Of a DNA stretch of 64,000 nt, positions 44,661 through 52,847 are shown in pieces (the first letter of the stretch is position 1; every line of letters starts with the position of its first letter). The notes under the pieces were generated by a model. That model saw only the letters and a list, made by a program, of their open reading frames with translations. It had not been told where the DNA came from and made no database searches. The position numbers and the translations under genes were made by a program. The DNA is from Collimonas arenae (GTDB lineage Bacteria; Pseudomonadota; Gammaproteobacteria; Burkholderiales; Burkholderiaceae_D): assembly GCF_000786695.1 (NCBI RefSeq), contig NZ_CP009962.1:1488001-1552000 (forward strand), given 5' to 3'.

Positions 44661-45458
44661 ATGACCATGCACACAACCGCAACACGCGAAGAATGGCTTG
44701 CAGCCCGCATCGGGTTGCTGGAAGCGGAAAAGGAACTGACCCGGCGCAGCGACGAGCTAGCGCGGCGGCGGCAGGAGTTGCCGTGGGTCCGGATCGACAA
44801 GGAATACCACTTCGACACCGATGAAGGACGCGCCACGTTGGCAGATCTCTTCAGAGGACGCTCGCAGCTGCTGGTCTACCATTTCATGTTCGGTCCCGAC
44901 TACACGGCAGGATGCCCATCCTGCTCGGCGATTGCAGACGGCTTCAATGGCGTCGTCGCCCATCTGGCGAGCCACGACGTCACACTTGCAGCGGTATCGC
45001 GGGCGCCGCTGGCGAAGTTGCAGGCATACAAGCAGCGAATGGGATGGACGTTTCCCTGGGCGTCTTCGCTCGGCAGCGATTTCAATTTCGACGTCAATGT
45101 TTCAATCACCGAAGAGCAACAGCGCGCTGGCGGCGTTGAATACAATTACCGGCGCAGCGGCAACGCGATGGATGCAACAACCTTCCCTGAGCCTGTCATC
45201 CAGCAAGCGGCCTCGACCGGAACCGATGCCGCTACCTATACCCGTGACAGGCCGGGTCTGAGTGCATTCGTGCTTGAAGACGGGGTGGTCTACCACAGCT
45301 ATTCCACCTATTCGCGCGGACTGGACGGCCTCTGGGGCATGTACCAATGGCTGGACCGCGCGCCCAAAGGGCGTAACGAGACCGGCGTCTGGTGGCGTCG
45401 CCACGACGAATACCAGCAGGCCGGTCAGCTGCAGGCCGCGAACAGCTGTTGCGGCTGA
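44661..45458 (+). CDS. DUF899-family thioredoxin-like protein
   Basis: The 265-residue protein follows the DUF899 pattern: a coiled helical start with E-E-W-L-A-A-R..L-L-E-A-E-K-E-L-T-R, P-W-V-R-I-D-K-E-Y-H-F, then Y-H-F-M-F-G-P-D-Y-T-A-G-C-P-S-C-S (C-P-S-C near 94-97) in a thioredoxin fold, S-R-A-P-L-A-K-L and a late V-Y-H-S-Y-S-T-Y-S-R-G. The family has no proven reaction; the C-x-x-C suggests thiol redox chemistry. GGAG precedes the ATG. The DUF2182 gene starts nine bases after the stop, a common pairing. Confidence 0.9.
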   Translation: MTMHTTATREEWLAARIGLLEAEKELTRRSDELARRRQELPWVRIDKEYHFDTDEGRATLADLFRGRSQLLVYHFMFGPDYTAGCPSCSAIADGFNGVVAHLASHDVTLAAVSRAPLAKLQAYKQRMGWTFPWASSLGSDFNFDVNVSITEEQQRAGGVEYNYRRSGNAMDATTFPEPVIQQAASTGTDAATYTRDRPGLSAFVLEDGVVYHSYSTYSRGLDGLWGMYQWLDRAPKGRNETGVWWRRHDEYQQAGQLQAANSCCG

Positions 45459-45466
45459 GTCAAGCC

Positions 45467-46291
45467 ATGAGCGCTGCCGGTACCAGTACGGGAGCCGCGG
45501 CCTTGAGAGGCGCGATTTCCCGGCACGCCTTCTTCGGCGTCTCAGCGTTACTCTTCGCCGTCAGCGCGGCAGCGACCATCGTCTTGTGTGCGTCCATGTC
45601 GGCAATGGGGGAGATGCCGATGCCCGGCGGCTGGTCGTTGTCGATGGCGTGGACGCGGATGTGCGGGCAGAGCTGGCTCGGCGCTGTGGCGTCGTTCGTC
45701 GGCATGTGGATCGTGATGATGACAGCGATGATGCTGCCATCCCTGACGCCTGCGCTATGGCGCTACCGCCAGGCAATCGGCAGGGCGGGGGTGGCGCGTC
45801 TGGATCTGCTGACCGTATTGGTGAGCGCGGGATATTTCTTTGTGTGGATCGTGCTCGGTATGGCTGTCTTTGCCTTGGGTGCAGGACTGGCCGCGCTGGA
45901 GATGCAGCTGCCAGCGCTGGCACGCGCAGTTCCGCTAGCAAGCGGTATGGTCGTCCTGGTCGCCGGCGCGCTTCAGTTCAGCGGGTGGAAGGCGCGTCAG
46001 CTTGCCTGTTGCCTGCGAGCGCCGGAGCACGCAGGCGCTTTGCGGAGGAGCGCTGGCGCAGCCTGGCGTCATGGCCTGCGCCTTGGCCTCCACTGCGGGT
46101 ACTGTTGCGCCGGACTGACGGCGGTTCTCCTCGTCATCGGCGTCATGGACCTGTATGTGATGGCGGCCATCACGGCAGCCATCACCGCCGAACGCTTGGC
46201 GCCGGGCGGTGAGCGCGTCGCGCGCTTCATCGGCGCCGTCATCGTCATGGCAGGGGCGTTCCTGATTGTGCGAGCAGTCGGGATCGGATGA
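45467..46291 (+). CDS. DUF2182-family integral membrane protein
   Basis: The 274-residue protein has about seven hydrophobic helices. The family motifs W-I-V-M-M-T-A-M-M-L-P-S-L-T-P (about 82-96) and L-K/R-L-G-L-H-C-G-Y-C-C-A-G-L (near residue 205) carry methionines, histidine and cysteines that could bind a metal such as copper. DUF2182 genes often sit with DUF1326 or DUF899 genes; only the latter is present here. The ATG at 45467 was chosen because the upstream in-frame portion lies inside the DUF899 gene. No gene is supported in the 190 bases that follow. Confidence 0.85.
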   Translation: MSAAGTSTGAAALRGAISRHAFFGVSALLFAVSAAATIVLCASMSAMGEMPMPGGWSLSMAWTRMCGQSWLGAVASFVGMWIVMMTAMMLPSLTPALWRYRQAIGRAGVARLDLLTVLVSAGYFFVWIVLGMAVFALGAGLAALEMQLPALARAVPLASGMVVLVAGALQFSGWKARQLACCLRAPEHAGALRRSAGAAWRHGLRLGLHCGYCCAGLTAVLLVIGVMDLYVMAAITAAITAERLAPGGERVARFIGAVIVMAGAFLIVRAVGIG

Positions 46292-46485
46292 GGCGACTGA
46301 CTATCTGAAGGGACTGCGCGAAGTCGGAGATGCCGCCGAAACCGTCCGGCATGTCCGTGCGCAGGGTGATAAGGTCAGGAGAGAAGCGAGGTTTTTTCTA
46401 CATATTTGCCGACGCGCGAAACGCCGGATAATCTCGGCCCAACCCCAGTTTCTCCAGGGTCAGGCGCGAATCATTTACATGACGC

Positions 46486-47865
46486 TTACATGACGCGTTT
46501 GCCATTGATCGCAACGCCTTGCGGGCCGAAGGTCGATTCCAGCGACAAACGCTTACCGTCGTCCTTGACGAATCCTTTGTCGACAAGCATTTTCAGCTGG
46601 CTTTCCTTCATTTGCCGTTGCTGCGCTTCCGGTATCGTATTTTTCTTGTCGACTGCATTCACAAATACGTCGCGGGCGGCATTCAGCGAGCCCTTGCCGG
46701 AAAAACGCTCCTTCAGCAATGCCATGACATTATCGCCGCCCAGCGCCTCAAGCGGAAAATCCTTGCCGTCCAGATGGGCTTCCAGGGTTCCGGCAACGTC
46801 GCCGTTCGGGGTCTTCAAGCTAAACCGGTCGACCTTGAAGCCGGGCGAACTGGTGATGAAACCACCGACCTGTTTCATCATGGCGCTCATGTAGGCTTTT
46901 TGTTTGGCTAGCTGCGCATTCATGTTCGCCTCGTCGGTGACGGCGCCCGCTGTTGCAGCGACCGGTGTTTTCGATGCTTCCAGGTAGAACGCCTTGGAGG
47001 CGGTCTGTAATTTCAGCAACGCATCCTTGTTCAGGTTGAGATAGGAAAAATCAACCCGAATATCGTCGGCGCTAAAGGCGTCGCCGAAGGTGCTCTTGTC
47101 GGCCTTGGCCTGGTAGAGCAGATCGAAGCTTTCACCGTGGTCCTTCAAGTCGGTGTCTATCGCCAGGTCCCGCAGCTTCAGGAGAGTGACGCCATTTTTG
47201 GTAGCGTCGATATTGTCCAGCTTGATATGGCCGTACTGTTTCCAGGTGTCTGCGGCCGATTTCTCGTCTTTATAATTGCCGTCGAGGTTGAGGCCAGCCA
47301 GGTTGATGTTGAGAAGGCCGTCGGTGACAGTCGCCGTCAGCGAGGGAACGTTGATTTCGTATTGCAGTTCCTCGCCGGTCTTGCCGCCGATCTTGAGCGC
47401 GAGCTGCTTTCCGGCGATGTGCAGGCCATCCTTGCTTTTCCAGTCGACGTCCGCAGCCGAGAACTTGCTGGAAAAACCGCCGAAGAACAATTTGTCCGTG
47501 CTGGCGTCGATATTGAAAGGCAGCGGAGTGGCTACGCCCTTGTCATCCAGCATGGTGATGGTGTGCGTGATCTTGGCCCAGCGATAAAACGGGATCGCGA
47601 ATTGATTGATGTGATGTTCAACCACCAGGTGGATCGGTTGGGGTGCTGAAAGAAAATTGTAGTCGACCTTTGCCGTCGAAGAGAACCAGCCGCGCTGGAA
47701 GGACTCCAGTTTTGCGGTGACGGGAAAGGAAGATGTGCTCAAGGCATCGCCGGCATTCTTGTTCATCTCCGCTTCGGCGTTCATGCCGATTATGCCAGGA
47801 ACGACGGCGACCCAGGCAACGACGAGTACGGCGCCGACGGCGATGGCTAATTGGGAACGTTTCAT
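46486..47865 (-). CDS. YdgA-family protein (DUF945)
   Basis: The 459-residue protein has an N-terminal hydrophobic segment (about 6-24) that anchors it or serves as signal. The family pattern follows: E-S-F-Q-R-G-W-F-S-S-T-A-K-V near residue 54, F-G-G-F-S-S-K-F-S-A-A-D near 130 and repeated beta strands ending with a C-terminal K-G-F-V-K-D-D-G-K. E. coli YdgA is similar in length and of unsettled function, placed in the cell envelope. It stands alone. The weak GAAG before the ATG is the only ribosome-site candidate. Confidence 0.88.
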   Translation of the reverse strand: MKRSQLAIAVGAVLVVAWVAVVPGIIGMNAEAEMNKNAGDALSTSSFPVTAKLESFQRGWFSSTAKVDYNFLSAPQPIHLVVEHHINQFAIPFYRWAKITHTITMLDDKGVATPLPFNIDASTDKLFFGGFSSKFSAADVDWKSKDGLHIAGKQLALKIGGKTGEELQYEINVPSLTATVTDGLLNINLAGLNLDGNYKDEKSAADTWKQYGHIKLDNIDATKNGVTLLKLRDLAIDTDLKDHGESFDLLYQAKADKSTFGDAFSADDIRVDFSYLNLNKDALLKLQTASKAFYLEASKTPVAATAGAVTDEANMNAQLAKQKAYMSAMMKQVGGFITSSPGFKVDRFSLKTPNGDVAGTLEAHLDGKDFPLEALGGDNVMALLKERFSGKGSLNAARDVFVNAVDKKNTIPEAQQRQMKESQLKMLVDKGFVKDDGKRLSLESTFGPQGVAINGKRVM

Positions 47866-48012
47866 GTCATCTTCATTGAAATGGAGGAAACGTTGATATT
47901 AACTTAAGTATTGCATTGAAGTAAATATTTCTTCGATGCTATCGCTGGGTTTGCCATGCGCCATTGCCTGGCCTCTGGACCGGCGCAGCCCGGTCAGGGA
48001 TGGTAAGCCGAT

Positions 48013-48381
48013 TTACTGGAAAGTATGCAGGTAGGCCAGCAGATCGGCGATTTGTTTTTCATCGCCGATGCCCCAAAACCGCATCTTGGTGCCAGGGACG
48101 ACATCGTTCGGGGACCTGATGAATGCCGCCAGGTTTTTATCCGACCACACAATCCCGGAATTTTTCATTGCTGTAGAGTAGTTGTAATCCTTGGTTGCCG
48201 CAGCGGGCCTGCCAAAGATGCCGTTCAATTGCGGCCCGAAGCCGCCTCTGGCGGAAGGGCCAACATGATGGCAAGACGCGCATTTATTGAATGCCACTTT
48301 GCCAGCCGCAACGTCGCCTGCAGCGTAAGCATAAGATCCGCTTGCGAACGACCACGCGATGAGTAGTGCCAGTTTATTCAT
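48013..48381 (-). CDS. class I cytochrome c
   Basis: This 122-residue electron carrier has a signal peptide (about 1-21, A-Y-A-A cleavage), one haem c site C-A-S-C-H (about 34-38) and a distal methionine in P-G-T-K-M-R-F near residue 97. The spacing, F-G-P-x-L-N-G-I-F-G-R and Y-S-x-A-M-K are those of the mitochondrial-type c2 group. The chosen ATG gives the signal peptide; a longer in-frame reading adds 36 residues that look unlike a protein start. No strong Shine-Dalgarno is visible. It is monocistronic. Confidence 0.88.
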   Translation of the reverse strand: MNKLALLIAWSFASGSYAYAAGDVAAGKVAFNKCASCHHVGPSARGGFGPQLNGIFGRPAAATKDYNYSTAMKNSGIVWSDKNLAAFIRSPNDVVPGTKMRFWGIGDEKQIADLLAYLHTFQ

Positions 48382-48521
48382 TGAAAATCGGAAGGGCTGT
48401 CTGTTGAAGTTAGACGCCAATTGTAATGTGTGACGCCGCCGAAGGAGCGCAGCGATTAGAGCACGCCAGACACCCGGCGATAGCAGCAAAAACGATTGCG
48501 GCCCTTGTAGGAGAATATTTT

Positions 48522-48593
48522 ATGTTGAGCAATATTTCAACGGCATGCGTGAGCGCGCCTGGAAAATGTCACGTCGCCCGTCGGATGGACTAA
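48522..48593 (+). CDS. possible 23-residue small protein
   Basis: TAGGAG lies eight bases before an ATG that opens 23 codons (M-L-S-N-I-S-T-A-C-V-S) and ends just before the inverted-repeat element. The ribosome site is good but the frame is short and its conservation is unknown. Confidence 0.2.
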   Translation: MLSNISTACVSAPGKCHVARRMD

Positions 48594-48611
48594 ACTGAAT
48601 TTCCAGTAGAT

Positions 48612-48731
48612 TTAGAGGCTGTTGCGAACACACCTGGCGTTGTTGCGTCGGGGCGGCCATCCGCTCCTAGCCGTACTGCTCGTACTGTCTTCGTCGGCGC
48701 GCCTAGCCATCTGTGTTCGCAACAGCCTCTA
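48612..48731. mobile_element. 120-bp MITE-like inverted-repeat element
   Basis: Two perfect 21-base arms face each other at 48612-48632 (starting TTAGAGGCTGTTGCG) and 48711-48731, with 78 bases between. The G-A-G-G-C-T start with flanking TA on each side looks like a transposon end with a TA target. The centre has no coding frame of note. It is probably a non-autonomous transposon remnant or a dispersed palindromic repeat mobilised in trans, and its transcript would fold into a long hairpin. It lies 76 bases upstream of the heme-binding-like gene. Confidence 0.65.
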
Positions 48732-48807
48732 AGGACAAGCGGTGACAGCCGCTGTGAAGTCCCGGCAATTGGTTCCGCTTGCGGACCGGCCAAACCAGGA
48801 GAAAACC

Positions 48808-49302
48808 ATGGCGTTCAAAAGGCAAGTTCTGGCGGGCGTGGCGCTGACGGTGGCGTCGATCGCACCGGTTAGCGCACAGGCTCCGCTCATCGAAAAGAAT
48901 GTATCGATGAAAATGGCGCTGGTCATCATGGAAGGGGCGATCGCCCAATGCACGAAGGACGGAAATAAGGTGTCTGTGGTGATCGTGGACAATGCCGGGC
49001 TGGTGCGTGCATCGCTTCGCGGAGACGGCACCAGCCCGCACACCATGGAATTCGCACGCAAGAAAGCTTACACGGCCCGTGCGCGCGGTCAGACTTCGCT
49101 TGAATTCATGAAGCTGACCGACGACCCGGCCAAAGCTTATCTGCGCCAGATTCCCGACGTCGTCGCCGTCGGCGGCGGTGTCCCGATCAAAGTCGGCAAC
49201 GTCACGATCGGCGCAGTTGGCGTTTCCGGTTCGCCGGGCGGCGAGAAGGACGAAGTCTGCGCCAATGCCGGCATCGCCCGCGTGGCCGATCAGTTGAAGT
49301 GA
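48808..49302 (+). CDS. exported GlcG/HbpS-family protein (DUF336)
   Basis: The 164-residue protein has a signal peptide (hydrophobic about 8-22, V-S-A-Q cleavage) and the HbpS/GlcG alpha-beta fold. Recognisable are V-S-V-V-I-V-D-N-A-G-L-V-R-A-S-L-R-G-D-G (about 57-76), A-R-K-K-A-Y-T-A-R and the glycine-rich V-A-V-G-G-G-V-P-I-K-V-G..G-A-V-G-V-S-G-S-P-G-G. HbpS binds haem outside the cell in Streptomyces; other members have no known role. AGGAGA precedes the ATG. The inverted-repeat element lies in its leader region. Confidence 0.88.
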   Translation: MAFKRQVLAGVALTVASIAPVSAQAPLIEKNVSMKMALVIMEGAIAQCTKDGNKVSVVIVDNAGLVRASLRGDGTSPHTMEFARKKAYTARARGQTSLEFMKLTDDPAKAYLRQIPDVVAVGGGVPIKVGNVTIGAVGVSGSPGGEKDEVCANAGIARVADQLK

Positions 49303-49354
49303 ACGGTGGCCTTGCTCTAAAGAGGCCTGGAAGTGAAGGGCGGTAAGCCGGGGC

Positions 49355-49771
49355 CTAATCGGCCCGTGGCGCTTTTGCACGCCGGGCTGGCTTGCTTTGC
49401 GTCGCACCTGGCTTTGTTGCCTTAAGAACCAGCGTTCCCGGTATGTGTTCTTTACCCCATCGCACCAACGCCAGCAGAATGTCCCCCATGGCTGCGCCCT
49501 TGGCGCTGAGCGTATAGGCGTAGCGCACAGGGCGCTCCTGGTAGGCTGTGCTGACGATAATGCCGGCCTGTTCCAGGCGCTTCAGGCGTTCGGCGAGTAT
49601 GTTGGTGGGAATGCCCTCCGGCGAATCCAGCAACTCCCCATAGGTGCGCTTACCGTACAGCATGTCCCGAATCACCAGCAGTGACCATTTGTCGCCAATC
49701 AAATCGAGCGTGTTCGCAGCCGCACAGCGGGAGCGCCGAAGTCCATCCAGGTCTTTGATCTTCGTAGCCAT
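49355..49771 (-). CDS. HxlR-family transcriptional regulator
   Basis: The 138-residue winged-helix protein has the HxlR signature: C-A-A-A-N-T-L-D-L-I-G-D-K-W-S-L-L-V-I-R-D-M (about 16-37), the recognition part G-I-P-T-N-I-L-A-E-R-L-K-R-L and a wing G-I-I-V-S-T-A-Y-Q-E-R-P-V-R-Y-A-Y. The cysteine near residue 16 could be a redox sensor, as in several HxlR members. A basic Lys/Arg tail follows. GGAGGC precedes the ATG. Two near-identical palindromes in the divergent spacer are its probable operators. Confidence 0.92.
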   Translation of the reverse strand: MATKIKDLDGLRRSRCAAANTLDLIGDKWSLLVIRDMLYGKRTYGELLDSPEGIPTNILAERLKRLEQAGIIVSTAYQERPVRYAYTLSAKGAAMGDILLALVRWGKEHIPGTLVLKATKPGATQSKPARRAKAPRAD

Positions 49772-49836
49772 GCATTGCCTCCGCTATCCACTCTATTCAC
49801 GCTACACATCAAACTATACATTACGCTATACATGAT

Positions 49837-49891
49837 ACTTGCAAAATGCAAGTTGCTATCCTACAGTGGATTATACTTGCAAAGTGCAAGT
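49837..49891. promoter_or_regulatory. pair of palindromic operators for the HxlR regulator
   Basis: ACTTGCA-AAA-TGCAAGT (49837-49853) and ACTTGCA-AAG-TGCAAGT (49875-49891) are perfect 7-base dyads whose centres are 38 bases apart. The flanks are similar too (AT before, CTAT after). They lie between the HxlR gene and the membrane protein gene and probably repress both. Confidence 0.7.
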
Positions 49892-49913
49892 GACTATAGC
49901 CAAAGGATACATC

Positions 49914-50597
49914 ATGTCGAACACTCTTTTGTCGCATTCCACCCAACCGGGATTGGCCGCCGTCCCGGGGACAAAGCTGGTCGTCGCAAGTGTGCTTGCA
50001 GTGTGGCTTGTCGTCGTGACATGGTTAGGCGCAACCGGGGCATTCGTCACGCCGGCGGGCGCGCCGCCACTGCCGATCCTGATCAGTGTGGTGCTGCCGC
50101 TCACGGCGTTCTTTGCAGGATACTGGCTTGTGCAGCCATTTCGCCGACTGGTTCTGGCGGCCGATCTTCAAGTCATGGTCGGGATACACGCCTGGCGCTT
50201 TGCCGGTTTGAGTTTTCTGGCCCTGTACACATACGGCATCTTGCCTGGCAGCTTCGCCTTACCCGCAGGGCTTGGCGATATGGCAATCGGTGTGACCGCG
50301 CCATGGATGCTGGCCGCACTCATCCGCCAGCCCGCTTTTGCCGCCAGCAAAACCTTCGTAGTGTGGAATGTGCTCGGGATAATCGATCTGGTGGCGGCCA
50401 TGGCCGCAGGAGCACTCAATGCAATATTTGCTGCCAACGTCGCCGGAGAAGCGAGGATCGACCCGATGGTGCAGTTGCCGCTGGTGCTGATCACCGCCTA
50501 CCTGGTGCCTTTTCTTGCGATGCTGCATGCGGCCGCGCTGCTTCAGGCGCGACGCCTTGCCGCCATCCAGGCTGGGAGCGGTTCAGATCAAGGGTGA
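49914..50597 (+). CDS. integral membrane protein, unknown
   Basis: I do not recognise a named family. The 227-residue protein has about six hydrophobic helices (for example V-V-A-S-V-L-A-V-W-L-V-V-V, L-P-I-L-I-S-V-V-L-P-L-T, T-F-V-V-W-N-V-L-G-I-I-D-L-V). Short loops join them and polar residues are few. Such small membrane proteins are common divergent partners of HxlR regulators. AAGGA lies seven bases before the chosen ATG. The operators directly upstream imply induction when HxlR is released, so a role in detoxification or efflux is a guess. Confidence 0.82.
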   Translation: MSNTLLSHSTQPGLAAVPGTKLVVASVLAVWLVVVTWLGATGAFVTPAGAPPLPILISVVLPLTAFFAGYWLVQPFRRLVLAADLQVMVGIHAWRFAGLSFLALYTYGILPGSFALPAGLGDMAIGVTAPWMLAALIRQPAFAASKTFVVWNVLGIIDLVAAMAAGALNAIFAANVAGEARIDPMVQLPLVLITAYLVPFLAMLHAAALLQARRLAAIQAGSGSDQG

Positions 50598-50617
50598 CGC
50601 GGGGGCGGGGCAGGGTT

Positions 50618-51085
50618 TCAATGCCCCCCGACGCGTAAATAGGCCACCAGGTTATCCAAGCCAATTTCCGTACCGCGGATCCTGTCTTGCCGGTCTTCAT
50701 AGCCGTCCAGAAAAACAATCTGCTCGGTGAACACCATTTTCGATCCGGTGGCGGAAGGTTGAAACTCCACTGTCGCCAGCGATGTGGAAATCCGCTTCTC
50801 GCTCAGATACATGTTGAACGCGTAGATGATGCGCGCATTTTCCACGATGTCGAGGTAGTAGCCCTCAAACCGATGCACCGTCCCGTCCGGCGCCATCACG
50901 CGGTTCGTTTCTTGCCCTCCGGGGCGGAAATCCAGCGTCATTTCTTCGGTGATCATTGCATCGTCGCATTTCATCCACGCCTTTTTTACGTCGGCGCTTG
51001 CCCATGCCCGAAATACTTTCGATGGCGGCACCGAGAAGGCGCGTTCGATAACGAAGGTAGAGTGCAAAGCGGATAGGTTGCTCAT
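50618..51085 (-). CDS. SRPBCC (AHSA1-type) protein
   Basis: The 155-residue START/Bet v1-like protein opens I-E-R-A-F-S-V-P-P-S-K-V-F-R-A-W, then has M-T-L-D-F-R-P-G-G-Q-E, Y-L-D-I-V-E-N-A-R-I-I-Y and D-R-Q-D-R-I-R-G-T-E-I-G-L-D-N-L at the end. Proteins of this group bind hydrophobic small molecules and usually follow an ArsR regulator. Here its start overlaps the arsR stop by four bases, and it is the last gene of a three-gene operon with a glutathione transferase in front. Confidence 0.9.
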   Translation of the reverse strand: MSNLSALHSTFVIERAFSVPPSKVFRAWASADVKKAWMKCDDAMITEEMTLDFRPGGQETNRVMAPDGTVHRFEGYYLDIVENARIIYAFNMYLSEKRISTSLATVEFQPSATGSKMVFTEQIVFLDGYEDRQDRIRGTEIGLDNLVAYLRVGGH

Positions 51086-51420
51086 GGTTCTTCCTCATCA
51101 TTCAAATACTGCTCAAGCCGGTCGAACGCCCGGTGCCAGCTGCGCTTGCGCTCTTCCACCCAGCGTTCCAGGTCTTCGAACGCATTCGGCGCAAGCTTGT
51201 AAGTACGAACGCGTCCCGATTTTTCGGAGAGAACAATGCCGCTGTTCTCGAGTACCACCAGATGCTTAAGCACCGTTGGTAACGACATCGGTATCGGCTG
51301 CGCCAGCTCTTTGACGGAAGACGGTTCGTGGCTCAATCGCTCAACCAGTGCGCGTCGCGTTGCATCCGACAAAGCGTGAAACTTCGCGTCAAGAGTCTGT
51401 TGTGTCTGTTGCGCCGTCAT
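51082..51420 (-). CDS. ArsR-family transcriptional regulator
   Basis: The 112-residue winged-helix repressor has F-H-A-L-S-D-A-T-R-R-A-L-V-E-R-L (about 14-29), V-K-E-L-A-Q-P-I-P-M-S-L-P-T-V-L-K-H-L recognition region and a wing G-R-V-R-T-Y-K-L. It has no metal-binding cysteines, as expected for the ArsR branch linked to SRPBCC genes. It overlaps both neighbours by four bases (ATGA), so all three genes are translationally coupled. Its site is probably the long palindrome upstream of the operon. Confidence 0.92.
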   Translation of the reverse strand: MTAQQTQQTLDAKFHALSDATRRALVERLSHEPSSVKELAQPIPMSLPTVLKHLVVLENSGIVLSEKSGRVRTYKLAPNAFEDLERWVEERKRSWHRAFDRLEQYLNDEEEP

Positions 51421-52091
51421 TGCTCGCCCGTTCTAAACCGTGCAGGAATCGCATCGGCGAAGGGATAGAGATGGAAATAGGGCTGAGCCTCCTGTATGAC
51501 CCGTTTCACGGAAGGCCTCTCCATCAGCCGTTCAAAATAGGCATGCAGATGTGCGTACTCGCTGGGGAAGCGCTGCAGGGTGCTGGCGTAAAAGAGCGCG
51601 GGGACGGCAGCGCAATCCGCCATGGTGAAATGAGACCCTGCGACCCAGGTGCGTGAAGCCATGCGTTCTTCCAGCATGCCGTACGCCAGATCCAGCGTAG
51701 CATGCTCTTTGCCCATGGCGCCCTGCGCACCGGTATGGCGATTGGCTACGATCTGTTGCATCGGGATATGGACGTAAATGTCAAAGAAGCGATCCCATAG
51801 CCGCACGTCCAGCGCTGCATCCCAATCGGCTGGAATCAAGGGCATTTCGCCGGCAAAGAAATGGTCCAGGTATTCGATGATGATCGTGCTCTCAGGTACA
51901 TCGCGATGGCGCACATGATCGTGGAGAACCGGGAATTTTGTGAATGGCCAGATGGCACGCAACTCGCTGCGGTCGGCCTCATTCCCAAGGTCGATGAAGC
52001 GCTTTTCGAAGGCGATATTGTTTTCGTAAAGCGCGATCAGCACTTTGTGGCAAAACGAAGAAAGAGGATGGTAATAGAGGGTTAAGGCCAT
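51417..52091 (-). CDS. glutathione S-transferase
   Basis: The 224-residue protein has the thioredoxin-like N-domain (L-T-L-Y-Y-H-P-L-S-S-F-C-H-K-V, with catalytic-type S or C at about 11-14; K-F-P-V-L-H-D; P-E-S-T-I-I-I-E-Y-L) and the helical C-domain (W-V-A-G-S-H-F-T-M-A-D-C-A). It conjugates glutathione to electrophiles, or may use it as cofactor. It is first in the operon GST-ArsR-SRPBCC, each overlapping by four bases. GGAG lies six bases before the ATG, and a 32-bp palindrome sits 27 bases upstream. Confidence 0.92.
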   Translation of the reverse strand: MALTLYYHPLSSFCHKVLIALYENNIAFEKRFIDLGNEADRSELRAIWPFTKFPVLHDHVRHRDVPESTIIIEYLDHFFAGEMPLIPADWDAALDVRLWDRFFDIYVHIPMQQIVANRHTGAQGAMGKEHATLDLAYGMLEERMASRTWVAGSHFTMADCAAVPALFYASTLQRFPSEYAHLHAYFERLMERPSVKRVIQEAQPYFHLYPFADAIPARFRTGEQ

Positions 52092-52117
52092 ATTCCGCTC
52101 CGTGAGTGATTGGTAAA

Positions 52118-52149
52118 TGCAATACTTTCACATTTGTGAAAGTATTGCA
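52118..52149. promoter_or_regulatory. 32-bp palindromic operator of the GST-ArsR-SRPBCC operon
   Basis: The arms TGCAATACTTTCACA and TGTGAAAGTATTGCA are perfect over 15 bases around TT. The position, 27 bases before the first gene, and the presence of an ArsR repressor in the operon make it the likely autoregulatory operator. The remainder of the gap to 52406 holds nothing I can assign. Confidence 0.75.
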
Positions 52150-52406
52150 AGCACCGCGTCTGCGCTTGATGCGCAAGCCTGCTGATCGTTATTTCAGGGG
52201 GGCTGCCGTCGCTACTCCCCAAAAAATGGGAAAGCTTCGCCGTATTTGACGGCGATCTAGTGCTCGACTGTCAACGTTGCCGGGTTCGGGAACATAAAAT
52301 TTGCGGTATGGTCATGACTCGACATCAATGTGCTACGCAAGAAGGCCAGGCAATTCGGTTGCCGTCTGCGATGCGATCACTCGCCAAAAATTAACGAAGG
52401 AAATTG

Positions 52407-52790
52407 ATGATTGTGGAACGCATTCGGCAAACTATTTCTGCAGGAACGATACTGCCAAGACCCGTTGCGAAGACCGGTTATGTTGTCAAAACATGGGGCC
52501 GTAGAAGGGGCGAAGCGGCGCTGATCTATTACATTCCGAATCATCAGCATCCAGAAAATCGGATTGCCCGCGGTGTCGCCGAATCCGAATTTGAGAAGGC
52601 GTTCGCCGAGCTGCAAGCATCCGGAGAATTCTGTCGCGCCTGGTTTCAAGTAAATTTGCGAAGATGCGACAAGGAGAACTCAGGCAACTTCCACACCATC
52701 GGCGGCGTTTTCGAATTGCTTGGCGAGGCAAAGTATTTGCGGCCAGGTGTTTACAAACGCTGTATCGACATCGGAGATGACAGATCCTAA
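52407..52790 (+). CDS. small cytoplasmic protein, unknown
   Basis: I do not recognise this 127-residue protein. It has no signal or membrane segment. Visible features are a basic patch K-T-W-G-R-R-R-G-E-A, then A-L-I-Y-Y-I-P-N-H, an amphipathic helix E-S-E-F-E-K-A-F-A-E-L-Q, and two cysteines in F-C-R-A-W-F and R-R-C-D-K. AAGGA lies six bases before the ATG, so translation is credible. The next gene, a zinc-ribbon membrane protein, follows after 57 bases on the same strand. Both lie in the low-G+C accessory part of the window. Confidence 0.72.
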   Translation: MIVERIRQTISAGTILPRPVAKTGYVVKTWGRRRGEAALIYYIPNHQHPENRIARGVAESEFEKAFAELQASGEFCRAWFQVNLRRCDKENSGNFHTIGGVFELLGEAKYLRPGVYKRCIDIGDDRS

Positions 52791-52847
52791 CTGACTCGAA
52801 TCTGTATTGGAAAATCTTTTCCAGGCCTACATAGTGGAGAATAAAAA

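Noticed and set aside
46292..46485. Protein-like peptide after the DUF2182 gene (D-Y-L-K-G-L-R-E-V-G-D-A-A)
   Set aside because: Short, no start signal and no recognised family; it could be a relic but evidence is too thin.
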